The position numbers and the translations under genes were made by a program. A DNA stretch of 10,713 bases from Nitrospirota bacterium. Lineage in GTDB: Bacteria; Nitrospirota; 9FT-COMBO-42-15; HDB-SIOI813. The notes below the pieces were generated by a model that was given only the letters and a program-made list of their open reading frames with translations, was not told the DNA's origin and ran no database searches. How positions within the stretch are numbered: position 1 is the first letter of the stretch; each line of letters begins with the position of its first letter. The DNA lies in NCBI GenBank assembly GCA_016234155.1, contig JACRGZ010000029.1, forward strand, positions 1 to 10,713, read 5' to 3'. Positions 1 to 5,663 of this stretch are shown here, piece after piece.

Positions 1-131
1 CCGAGTTTCATGGCGAAGTGCTTGACGGTGAAGGGTAGTCCGAGAGCCGTGTGAGGGAAAACCTCACGCACGGTTCGATGAGGGGGAACTGGAAAAACAG
101 GTGACCGCTGTTCGCCTGTTCCCTACTCTAC
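1..131 (+). mobile_element. Group II intron, 3' end (domains V and VI), cut by window start
   Basis: Domain V is read at 44-77: it starts GAGCCGTGTGAGG, has a GAAA-type turn, and closes with CCTCACGCACGGTTC, the conserved 34-nt catalytic hairpin. Domain VI follows at 78-131. Its outer stem pairs GAGGGGG (80-86) with CCCTACTC (121-128) and leaves A125 unpaired as the likely branch point. Its inner hairpin is AACAGGTG (96-103) with CGCCTGTT (113-120). The intron should end at the AC dinucleotide at 130-131, seven positions from the bulged A, as is usual. The intron-encoded reverse transcriptase, if present, lies before the window. Structure class cannot be assigned from this piece. Confidence 0.88.
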
Positions 132-143
132 CACAAAGGAGCA

Positions 144-287
144 TGAAAATAATCCCCCCCTTCCCGTTGCAATGCTTCGCAGCAACGGGAACCCAGCCCC
201 TTTAGAAAAGGGGGGATAAGTCCCCCTTTTCTAAAGGGGGATTTAGGGGGATTATGGGGTAAGGGGGGATTTGAAAGGGCATTTTCA
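144..287 (-). repeat. C-rich palindromic repeat, copy A
   Basis: The unit is bounded by TGAAAAT (144-150) and its inverse ATTTTCA (281-287) and made of runs of CCCCC/GGGGG arranged as inverted repeats. The part at 197-272, read on the minus strand, is almost identical to 1479-1555 inside uvrA, with only a few differences over about 76 bases. A separate hairpin with an 8-bp stem (163-170 with 182-189) interrupts its left side. A minus-strand reading frame runs across it (128-391), but I see no support for it as a gene. Confidence 0.85.
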
Positions 288-341
288 GATGAACCGTCAT
301 GAGTCAGATGCTCACAAAAGGGGATGAAAACTGAGTAAAAG

Positions 342-395
342 TGGAGTGCAACAACTCCAGTCGTTGCATGCAAAATCTGGAGATTTTGCACTCCA
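342..395. repeat. Cloverleaf-like inverted repeat
   Basis: Outer arms TGGAG (342-346) and CTCCA (391-395) enclose two directly abutting hairpins. The first pairs TGCAAC (347-352) with GTTGCA (363-368). The second pairs TGCAAAATCT (369-378) with AGATTTTGCA (381-390). All three stems are perfect. It lies just beyond the ybaK stop, and on the minus strand it is followed within two bases by TTTT (338-341 on the plus strand is AAAA), so it could also act as a transcription terminator for ybaK. Otherwise it looks like a dispersed palindrome. Confidence 0.7.
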
Positions 396-420
396 GAGGC
401 TTCGCATTTTCTGGTGAAAA

Positions 421-894
421 TCAGTGGAGGTGGGTGGCAAATTCTGCCACCCTTGGTTTTACAATATTGGCATAATCCTTATAGCGCATCTCGACAGTCT
501 CATAATGATTCCCTGCATTAAAGAATATATGCTCATCCTCGGCAAGTGACCTGTCAACGTATGTATCAATGTGGTAGAGATTGCCAAATGGGGGCTCGGC
601 CCCTGATTCACAGTCAGGGAACATTGCTTTAAACTCCTCTTCAGTAGCAAGCCTTAGGTCTTTCTCATTCAGCGCCTCTTTTAATTTTTTAAAATCCACC
701 CTCCAGCTTGCCGGCATTACTGTCATGACGAATCTGTCCTTTGCCTTTACCATGACGACCTTTGCCAGCTCTTTCCCAGGCACATGAATTGCCGCAGCGA
801 TCTCCTGTGCCGTATATGCCTCCTGATGTGCAACTATCTTGTATTGGATATTATTTTTCTTTAATATATCCTCTAATCTCTCAACGACTGCCAT
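421..894 (-). CDS. YbaK/EbsC-family aminoacyl-tRNA deacylase-like protein
   Basis: This is a 157-residue single-domain protein of the YbaK/ProX superfamily, whose members hydrolyse mischarged aminoacyl-tRNAs in trans, for example Cys- or Ala-tRNA(Pro). The fold is covered end to end. The conserved lysine region AKVVMVKAKDR is at 44-54, with K45 the likely catalytic residue. A glycine-rich loop GAEPPFGNLY is at 98-107, and the C-terminal block DTYVDRSLAED...FNAGNHYETVEM is at 110-136. Length is normal for a stand-alone member. The ATG at 894 is preceded by a G-rich ribosome binding site (GGGGGTGG). The gene is divergent from uvrA and shows no operon partner. Which tRNA it edits cannot be told from sequence; it differs enough from classical YbaK that I leave the symbol blank. 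Confidence 0.85.
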   Translation of the reverse strand: MAVVERLEDILKKNNIQYKIVAHQEAYTAQEIAAAIHVPGKELAKVVMVKAKDRFVMTVMPASWRVDFKKLKEALNEKDLRLATEEEFKAMFPDCESGAEPPFGNLYHIDTYVDRSLAEDEHIFFNAGNHYETVEMRYKDYANIVKPRVAEFATHLH

Positions 895-925
895 AAACCC
901 ACCCCCTTTCTCAAATCACGCTTAT

Positions 926-954
926 AACTTAACTCTTTAAAATAGCCGTGTCAA
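926..954 (-). promoter_or_regulatory. Candidate sigma70 promoter for the YbaK-family gene
   Basis: On the minus strand a perfect -35 hexamer TTGACA (949-954) is followed after 17 bases by TAAGTT (926-931). TTATAA (922-927) is a second possible -10, but its spacing is too long. The start site would lie about 25-30 bases before the ATG. The -10 is weak, so confidence is limited. Confidence 0.4.
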
Positions 955-969
955 GGAAAGTGGAAGGCA

Positions 970-978
970 TGTTATAAT
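970..978 (+). promoter_or_regulatory. Extended -10 promoter of uvrA, predicting a leaderless mRNA
   Basis: TGTTATAAT at 970-978 is a full extended -10 element (TGn plus a consensus TATAAT). A poor -35 (GTGTCA, 948-953) lies 19 bases upstream. Only six bases separate the -10 from the uvrA ATG at 985, so transcription should begin at or next to the start codon. No ribosome binding site is present at a usable distance. Confidence 0.65.
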
Positions 979-984
979 AACTCC

Positions 985-3897
985 ATGAACAAGCAATATC
1001 TGATTATCCAGGGGGCAAGGCAGAATAACCTGAAAAATATCAACCTCTCTATCCCCCACAATAAGGTCACTGTAATAACGGGGATAAGCGGATCAGGTAA
1101 ATCGTCTCTTGCCTTTGACACCATATTTGCTGAAGGGCAGTGGCGCTATATAGAGTCCCTCTCCACATACACAAGGATGTTCATAGACAAGATCGACAGG
1201 CCGGATGTGGAGGCGATAAGGAATATCAGGCCTGCCATTGCCATAGAGCAGAAAAACCCTGTAAGGACTTCGCGATCTACTGTAGGAACGGCTACAGAGA
1301 TTCATGACTACCTGCGGCTTTTGTTCGCCAGGATAGGGAGGATCGTGTGTTCTCAATGCGGCGATGAGGCGAGGTCTTACAGCTCTTCTGATGTATTGGA
1401 TGAGATTATGCAGAAATACGCCAAATGCAGGGCATATATACTTGCCCCGCTTAATCCCACAATCCCCCTTAATCCCAAAAATCCCCCCTTACCCCATAAT
1501 CCCCCTAAATCCCCCTTTAAAAAAGGGGGACTTTTACCCCCCTTTTCTAAAGGGGGGGATAGGGGGATTAAGGAAAAAGGGGGATTATCGGGGGGTAAGG
1601 GTGGATTAAAAGAACTCTTAGACAATCTCGTCCAGAGGGGGTTTTTCAGGATCAAGGTTGGAGAGGAGATATTCACAATACCAGGCGAGCTCCCGCCGGA
1701 CATAGAAGGCCGCCTATCTTCAGGTGAAGTATATATTGTTATAGATCGTGTCACAATAGACCCTGCTGAACGAAGCAGGATCGCTGACTCCATTGAGATG
1801 GGCTTTAAAGAGGGTGGGGGGGGCATAGTTATAGAGGTTATAGGCAAGGAGGTATTACGGTTTGATACGATATTCAAATGCCATAAATGTGATACGGCAT
1901 TTGAGAAACCTGCCCCGCTCCTCTTTTCCTTCAATCACCCCGTTGGCGCCTGTCCTGTCTGCAAGGGTTTTGGAGATATCCTCCAGTATGATGAAGAGCT
2001 GATAGCGCCGGATAAACACCTTAGTCTCTCGGAGGGGGCAATTGAACCATGGACTAAGCCGTCATACAAATGGTGGTGGACGCAGTTTATAGCCTCTGCT
2101 AAAAAACACGGGATTGATATTGACAAGCCCTATTCAAGGCTTACAAAGGAGGAGAAGAGGAAGATATTCAAGGGAACCGGTGATTTTGAAGGGATAGACG
2201 ACTATTTCTCGTATCTTGAAAGTAAGCGATATAAACTCCATGTGCGGGTCTTCCTGAGCCGCTATAGAAGCCCTTCCACATGCCCTTCCTGCAAGGGGAC
2301 ACGTCTGCGGCCTGAGGCCCTTAATGTAAAGATAAAAAGTGAGGCAATGGAAAAGGGACTAAACATATATGAGCTATGCAGCATGCCTGCAGGGGAATTA
2401 TACAGATGGTTTTCTTCCTTAAAATTAAGAGAGTTTGAACAGGAGGTGGCAAAGGATATCCTGAGACAGATAGAGATGAAGCTGGGATTTTTACTGAAGA
2501 TAGGGTTGGATTATCTGACCCTGCACCGCCAGACCCGGAGCCTCTCAGGCGGTGAGTCGCAGAGGATCAACCTGTCAAACCAGCTTGGCTCGCGTCTTGT
2601 AGGCACTCTCTATGTATTAGACGAACCGAGCATCGGGCTTCATGCGAGGGATACGAACAGGCTTGCAGATATAGTGCGGGAGATTGCATCATCCGGCAAT
2701 ACCGTAATTGTTGTGGAGCATGACAGGACGATGATAGAGGCCGGGGACTATATAGTGGAGATGGGTCCCGGGGCAGGGGAAAATGGCGGAGAGGCGGTTT
2801 TTGCAGGTGAGTTGGATGAGTTTATAAAATCTGACTGCCTCACATCCCTGTATATACGTGGAGAAAAGTGGATAACTGTACCTTCTGCGAGGAGAAAGGG
2901 TAATGGAAAATTTCTTACCCTTAGTGGGGCAAGGGAGCATAACCTTAAGGGTATATCCATCAGGATCCCCCTGCACACATTTACCTGTATAACAGGTGTC
3001 TCAGGGTCCGGTAAAAGCACACTGATAGAGGATACCCTTTACAGGGCGCTTGCGAGGGTATTCAGGGTTGAGTTTGAGAAGATGGGGAAGTTTGAGAGAC
3101 TCTATGGTGTGGAATATCTGCGCGGTGTAAAATTGATAGACCAGAAGCCGGTCGGACGGACCCCGAGGTCAAACCCTATTACTTACATAAAGGGATTTGA
3201 TGCAATAAGAAAGCTCTTTGCAGGTCAGATGGATGCCAAGATGGCAGGGCTTACCGCATCTTCCTTCTCGTTTAATACACCGGGGGGGAGGTGTGAGGGG
3301 TGTCAGGGGAGCGGCCATCAGAGGCTTGAGATGTATTTTTTTGAGGACCTCTACGTGATCTGTGACAAGTGTGAGGGGCGCCGCTACAGGCCTGATGTCC
3401 TCAAGATAAGGTATAAGGGTAAGAATATAAGCGAGGTGCTCCGGATGACTGTGCATGAGGCGCTGGAATTCTTTAAGGGGTGTGAACTCCTCCGGGAGAG
3501 TCTTGCCCTGCTTGATGATGTGGGACTTGGTTACCTGAGGCTTGGTCAGCCTGCAACCACATTGTCCGGTGGGGAGGCCCAGCGGTTAAAGATATGCAGC
3601 GAGATATGGAGGCGAGATGCGAGGAATATCCTATACCTTTTGGATGAGCCTACTACAGGGTTACACTTTGACGATGTGAAGAAGTTGATAAATGTGTTTA
3701 ATCGTATGGTTGACAGAGACAATACCGTCATTGTTATAGAACATAACATGGACGTGATAAAGTCTGCTGATTATATAATAGACCTTGGGCCTGAAGGGGG
3801 AGAGAGGGGTGGTGAGGTTATTGCCGAAGGGACTCCCGAAGAGGTGGCAAAGAGCAGGCGCTCTTATACCGGCCGGTTCCTGAGGAGCCACCTGTAA
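985..3897 (+). CDS. uvrA: UvrA-family excinuclease ATPase with an in-frame repeat insertion
   Basis: UvrA is the damage-recognition ATPase of nucleotide excision repair; it acts as a dimer and loads UvrB. Both ABC modules are complete. Walker A is GISGSGKS (33-40) and GVSGSGKS (671-678), signatures are LSGGESQ (520-526) and LSGGEAQ (860-866), Walker B ends in LDEPS (545-549) and LDEPT (886-890), and the switch histidines are in VVEHD and VIEHN. Zinc-binding cysteine pairs sit at C299/C302 with C323/C326, at C433/C436, and at C770/C773 with C793/C796. Residues about 157-207 are a repeat-derived insertion in the UvrB-binding region. Some normally conserved stretches deviate (SNPITYIKGFDAIRKLFA at 729-746), so this may be a second UvrA paralogue rather than the housekeeping copy. 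Start: the QGARQNNLKNI block begins at the usual distance from M1. No uvrB neighbour is visible. Confidence 0.93.
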   Translation: MNKQYLIIQGARQNNLKNINLSIPHNKVTVITGISGSGKSSLAFDTIFAEGQWRYIESLSTYTRMFIDKIDRPDVEAIRNIRPAIAIEQKNPVRTSRSTVGTATEIHDYLRLLFARIGRIVCSQCGDEARSYSSSDVLDEIMQKYAKCRAYILAPLNPTIPLNPKNPPLPHNPPKSPFKKGGLLPPFSKGGDRGIKEKGGLSGGKGGLKELLDNLVQRGFFRIKVGEEIFTIPGELPPDIEGRLSSGEVYIVIDRVTIDPAERSRIADSIEMGFKEGGGGIVIEVIGKEVLRFDTIFKCHKCDTAFEKPAPLLFSFNHPVGACPVCKGFGDILQYDEELIAPDKHLSLSEGAIEPWTKPSYKWWWTQFIASAKKHGIDIDKPYSRLTKEEKRKIFKGTGDFEGIDDYFSYLESKRYKLHVRVFLSRYRSPSTCPSCKGTRLRPEALNVKIKSEAMEKGLNIYELCSMPAGELYRWFSSLKLREFEQEVAKDILRQIEMKLGFLLKIGLDYLTLHRQTRSLSGGESQRINLSNQLGSRLVGTLYVLDEPSIGLHARDTNRLADIVREIASSGNTVIVVEHDRTMIEAGDYIVEMGPGAGENGGEAVFAGELDEFIKSDCLTSLYIRGEKWITVPSARRKGNGKFLTLSGAREHNLKGISIRIPLHTFTCITGVSGSGKSTLIEDTLYRALARVFRVEFEKMGKFERLYGVEYLRGVKLIDQKPVGRTPRSNPITYIKGFDAIRKLFAGQMDAKMAGLTASSFSFNTPGGRCEGCQGSGHQRLEMYFFEDLYVICDKCEGRRYRPDVLKIRYKGKNISEVLRMTVHEALEFFKGCELLRESLALLDDVGLGYLRLGQPATTLSGGEAQRLKICSEIWRRDARNILYLLDEPTTGLHFDDVKKLINVFNRMVDRDNTVIVIEHNMDVIKSADYIIDLGPEGGERGGEVIAEGTPEEVAKSRRSYTGRFLRSHL
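1450..1609 (+). repeat. C-rich palindromic repeat, copy B, inside the uvrA coding sequence
   Basis: The core at 1479-1555 matches copy A (197-272, opposite strand) almost base for base, and flanking CCCCC/GGGGG runs extend it to about 160 bases as a large inverted repeat. It stays in frame and free of stops, and encodes residues about 156-208, including NPPLPHNPPKSPFKKGG. It falls between the strand ILAP and the helix KELLDNL of the UvrB-binding region, where other UvrA proteins have only about ten residues. The mRNA could fold into a long GC-rich hairpin here. Confidence 0.9.
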
Positions 3898-4012
3898 ATA
3901 AATCAAATATCGTAATAGTTCACCGGAGGAAAAAGATTTTTGACCTTTGATTTTTTAGGTTCTTTCTCATAATGAGTGGGTAACTTAACAATTATATATA
4001 AACAAGAAAGAA

Positions 4013-4043
4013 TGTCATCCCCGAATGTCTTTATCGGGGATAT
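4013..4043 (+). repeat. REP-like 31-nt palindrome, copy 1
   Basis: It starts TGTCATCCCCGA and ends TCGGGGATAT, giving a hairpin with stem ATCCCCGA/TCGGGGAT. The inverted copy at 4356-4386 matches 29 of 31 bases. It lies twelve bases before the GIY-YIG start codon, and its GGGGA is the only purine-rich stretch near that start. Confidence 0.85.
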
Positions 4044-4054
4044 GGTTTTAAATT

Positions 4055-4351
4055 ATGGCAAATAAACAATACTATGTTTATATCATGGCAAGTAAACGAA
4101 ACGGGATGCTTTATATTGGTGTTACTTCTGATTTGATAAAAAGGGTTTATGAGCACAAATATGACTTGACCACCGGCTTTACAAATAAATATCATATTCA
4201 TCATCTTGTTTATTTTGAGATAACGGAAGATATAACCAGTGCTATATCAAGGGAAAAACAGCTTAAGAAATGGAACAGGGCATGGAAAATTGCCTTGCTT
4301 GAAAAAAATAATCCTGAATGGCGGGATTTATATTGTGATTTGATAAAGTAA
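4055..4351 (+). CDS. Small GIY-YIG nuclease-domain protein (UPF0213/YhbQ-like)
   Basis: The 98-residue protein is essentially one GIY-YIG domain. The first motif reads YYVYIM (6-11), the second LYIGVTSDLIKRVYEHK (19-35) with the catalytic arginine R30 and E33-H34, then TGFTNKY (40-46) and YFEITEDITSAISREKQLKKW (53-73) with the metal-binding glutamate (E68 by pattern). The C-terminus NNPEWRDLYCDLI is typical of this short family. Its members are single-domain putative endonucleases of unclear role, common in environmental genomes. The gene sits between inverted REP palindromes inside a mobile-looking element and has no good Shine-Dalgarno. It may be cargo, or may act on the surrounding repeats; the sequence does not decide this. 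Confidence 0.9.
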   Translation: MANKQYYVYIMASKRNGMLYIGVTSDLIKRVYEHKYDLTTGFTNKYHIHHLVYFEITEDITSAISREKQLKKWNRAWKIALLEKNNPEWRDLYCDLIK

Positions 4352-4355
4352 GGAT

Positions 4356-4386
4356 ATATCCCCGATAGAAACATTCGGGGATGACA
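4356..4386 (-). repeat. REP-like 31-nt palindrome, copy 2 (inverted)
   Basis: This is the reverse complement of copy 1 with two mismatches in the loop side. It begins five bases after the GIY-YIG stop codon, so the gene and its two palindromes form a symmetric cassette. It may serve as the gene's transcription terminator, although no T-run follows. Confidence 0.85.
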
Positions 4387-4447
4387 GGAGAAACGAAACA
4401 TTCGGGTGCAATTGGTTTACCCACTTGAAGTGAGAGAGAACCATTTT

Positions 4448-4654
4448 TTAATTTACCTTATATTCCTCATACCATGCCATCTGGATGGTTTCCAGAATGC
4501 CTTCATTGGACTTCTTGGGATCATCAGCAAAGTCAGGCAGCGAGGTAATCATTGCATGAAGGTCAGTAAACCTGAGGGTCAACGGGTCTATATCCGGATA
4601 TTTCTCATAAAGCTGCAATCCTATTTCTTCCGCATCCTTCCATGTAAGTTGCAT
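4448..4654 (-). CDS. iscX: IscX, Fe-S assembly regulator
   Basis: IscX is a small acidic protein that binds IscS and iron and tunes the rate of cluster assembly on IscU. The 68 residues cover the whole family: LTWKDAEEIGLQLYEKYPDI (3-22), DPLTLRFTDLHAMI (23-36), LPDFADDPKKSNEGILE (39-55) and the C-terminal QMAWYEEY (58-65). I take M1 at 4654 because the conserved domain begins there, with GGGGGGA about seven bases upstream. The frame is open back to an ATG at 4771, which would add 39 residues encoded largely by a palindromic repeat; that start is possible. It is the last gene of the isc cluster. Its TAA stop lies within the ATTTTTTA direct repeat bordering the GIY-YIG element. Confidence 0.9.
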   Translation of the reverse strand: MQLTWKDAEEIGLQLYEKYPDIDPLTLRFTDLHAMITSLPDFADDPKKSNEGILETIQMAWYEEYKVN

Positions 4655-4655
4655 C

Positions 4656-4745
4656 TGAAAATCCCCCCTCACCCATCCCTCTCCCCTAAGGGGAGAGGGT
4701 AAGAGCTTGCCCCCGAAGTATTTATCGGGGGGTGAGGGGTTTTCA
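4656..4745. repeat. Compound palindromic repeat between fdx and iscX
   Basis: The unit is bounded by TGAAAAT (4656-4662) and GTTTTCA (4739-4745), and the outer arms continue as CCCCTCACCC against GGGTGAGGGG. Inside are a perfect 11-bp-stem hairpin CCCTCTCCCCT/AGGGGAGAGGG (4677-4699) and a second hairpin CCCCCGA/TCGGGGG (about 4710-4731). The second has the CCCCGA...TCGGGG core seen in the REP-like copies. It separates a good Shine-Dalgarno (AAGGAGG on the minus strand, 4748-4754) from the iscX ATG. Confidence 0.8.
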
Positions 4746-4755
4746 TCCTCCTTTG

Positions 4756-4770
4756 TGAGCCCGTGGCTCA
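4756..4770. repeat. Short hairpin downstream of fdx
   Basis: TGAGCC (4756-4761) pairs with GGCTCA (4765-4770) around a CGT loop. On the minus strand it lies between the fdx stop and the AAGGAGG ahead of iscX. It has no T-run, so it is not a convincing terminator. It may be a processing or attenuation structure. Confidence 0.4.
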
Positions 4771-4794
4771 TGGGGGTTCACCTGAAAATCACCG

Positions 4795-5136
4795 CTACCT
4801 CCCCGGTATCTCCACCACAACATCGCCGTATACATGGGACTGACATCCGAGGCGGGATGAGAGTGTCACCCCCTCTGCCTTATCAAGCATGTCATCCTCG
4901 TTATCTTCAGCCTCAGTCAGGTTCTCCATCCCTTGCTTAACAATCACATGACACGTGGTGCATGCACAATTCCCGCCGCAATTATGGTCAAGGGGTATAT
5001 CATGTTCCAGTGCAAGTTCGAGAATGGACTTCCCTTCTTCCCCTTCTACAGTAACATTAAGCGGGAGAAATGTGAGCCGTACCTTTTTGCGGCTTGCTGC
5101 TTCGGTTTCCTTATAGTCACTTAACTTGGTTTCCAT
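4795..5136 (-). CDS. fdx: Isc-type [2Fe-2S] ferredoxin
   Basis: This is an adrenodoxin-like ferredoxin that feeds electrons to IscS/IscU during cluster synthesis. The ligand pattern is C53-x5-C59-x2-C62 plus C98, with the family signature CGGNCACTTCH (53-63) and SSRLGCQ (93-99). The acidic helix EAEDNEDDMLDKA (75-87) is the usual partner-docking region. At 113 residues it is near normal, but about 17 residues precede the first strand (KVRLTFLP), slightly longer than typical. ATG 5136 is the only ATG in frame ahead of the domain, and no convincing Shine-Dalgarno precedes it. The space where one would lie abuts a TCATTGCGAG-type repeat, so translation may depend on coupling or be weak. Confidence 0.92.
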   Translation of the reverse strand: METKLSDYKETEAASRKKVRLTFLPLNVTVEGEEGKSILELALEHDIPLDHNCGGNCACTTCHVIVKQGMENLTEAEDNEDDMLDKAEGVTLSSRLGCQSHVYGDVVVEIPGR

Positions 5137-5155
5137 TGTGATAGGCCATTATGTC

Positions 5156-5183
5156 ATTGCGAGACCCGAAGGGTCGAAGCAAT
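5156..5183. repeat. TCATTGCGAG-type palindrome between iscA and fdx
   Basis: ATTGC (5156-5160) pairs with GCAAT (5179-5183) around an inner perfect hairpin GACCC-GAA-GGGTC (5163-5175). This general pattern, ATTGCGAG...CGAAGCAATCTC, is a widely dispersed intergenic repeat in many bacteria. It occupies most of the gap just ahead of fdx. Confidence 0.7.
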
Positions 5184-5231
5184 CTCTTATCAGTCGGCAA
5201 TAGTAGGGTATAGGGTGTAGTAAAACTATAT

Positions 5232-5576
5232 TTATGCCGAGAACGAAGTCCCGCAGCCACAGCTCCCCTTCGCCTGCGGGTTCATGAACTTAAAGCCGCC
5301 TCCGGTAAGGTCGCTTGTGTAATCAACAGTAGTGCCAAACAGATAAAGGGAACTCTTCACATCTACGATTACCTTTATCCCCTCAACTTCATAAACCTGG
5401 TCGTCCGACCTTATCTCGTTGTCAAAGTTCAGCGTATAAGTAAACCCGGCACAGCCGCCGCCAGTAACGCCAACACGGAGCCCTCCCCCTGTAACACTAT
5501 TGATCTCCATAATCCTCTTTATCTCTCTTATTGCGTTCTCCGTCAAGGTGACAGGATGAGTTGTAGAAGTTTCCAT
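5232..5576 (-). CDS. iscA: A-type Fe-S carrier (IscA/ErpA family)
   Basis: A-type carriers take clusters from IscU and deliver them to target enzymes. The three invariant cysteines are present: C42 in GGGCAGF, and C106 and C108 in GSCGCGTSF at the C-terminus. The 114 residues form one domain beginning at about LTENAIREI (11-19). The VTGGGLRVGVTGGGCAGF segment is typical. By sequence it could equally be called ErpA; its position inside the isc cluster favours IscA. ATG 5576 is preceded by GGGAGGGG at good spacing. It is in the same direction as iscU, with a gap of 87 bases filled partly by a palindromic repeat. Confidence 0.9.
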   Translation of the reverse strand: METSTTHPVTLTENAIREIKRIMEINSVTGGGLRVGVTGGGCAGFTYTLNFDNEIRSDDQVYEVEGIKVIVDVKSSLYLFGTTVDYTSDLTGGGFKFMNPQAKGSCGCGTSFSA

Positions 5577-5614
5577 TTTCCCCTCCCTAAAATAATATTT
5601 TTCCTCGCCCTAAT

Positions 5615-5663
5615 AATCCCCCTTCATCCCCCTTTATTAAAGGGGGAAAGAGGGGGATTTTCA
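5615..5663. repeat. C-rich palindromic repeat, short copy between iscU and iscA
   Basis: AATCCCCC...ATCCCCCTTTA (from 5615) is mirrored by TAAAGGGGG...GGGGGATT (to 5659), and ATTTTCA follows at 5657-5663, the same terminal motif as copy A. It ends directly at the iscU stop codon, so the last Gly-Gly codons of iscU (GGG GGA) and the stop lie against the repeat edge. It may stabilise the 3' end of the upstream transcript portion. Confidence 0.8.

Larger units (their letters stand above)
3958..4442. mobile_element. Non-autonomous mobile element carrying a GIY-YIG gene
   Basis: The left end (3958-3983) and the inverted right end (4417-4442) match at 20 of 26 positions. Both read GGTTCT, one variable base, TCTCA, six variable bases, AGTGGGTAA. 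The variable centre forms a small palindrome on each side, with different bases. The same 8-mer ATTTTTTA lies directly outside each end (3950-3957 and 4443-4450), as a target-site duplication would. Inside are two inverted REP-like palindromes and one gene. No transposase is encoded. GG-starting ends with an AT-rich 8-bp duplication recall ISL3-type elements, but that family call is a guess. The duplicated 8-mer is low complexity; its exact placement at both ends is what makes it convincing. Confidence 0.72.

Noticed and set aside
144..287. CRISPR array or riboswitch in the repeat-rich gap
   Set aside because: The repeats are inverted and C/G-run based with no regular spacers, and no known riboswitch core is recognised.
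128..391. Minus-strand open frame of 87 codons after the intron
   Set aside because: It is made mostly of the C-rich repeat and a hairpin, has no recognisable domain, and begins inside the cloverleaf repeat. Its frame is the same as the repeat frame in uvrA, so openness is a property of the repeat.
1377..1934. 185-codon minus-strand frame opposite uvrA
   Set aside because: It is the antisense of a well-supported uvrA segment and owes its length to the stop-free repeat. No ribosome binding site or domain.
3898..3957. Terminator after uvrA
   Set aside because: T-rich stretches are present but no stable stem precedes them. The nearby hairpins belong to the mobile element further downstream.
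4406..4702. Plus-strand frame of 98 codons over iscX
   Set aside because: It is antisense to iscX, whose protein matches its family end to end.
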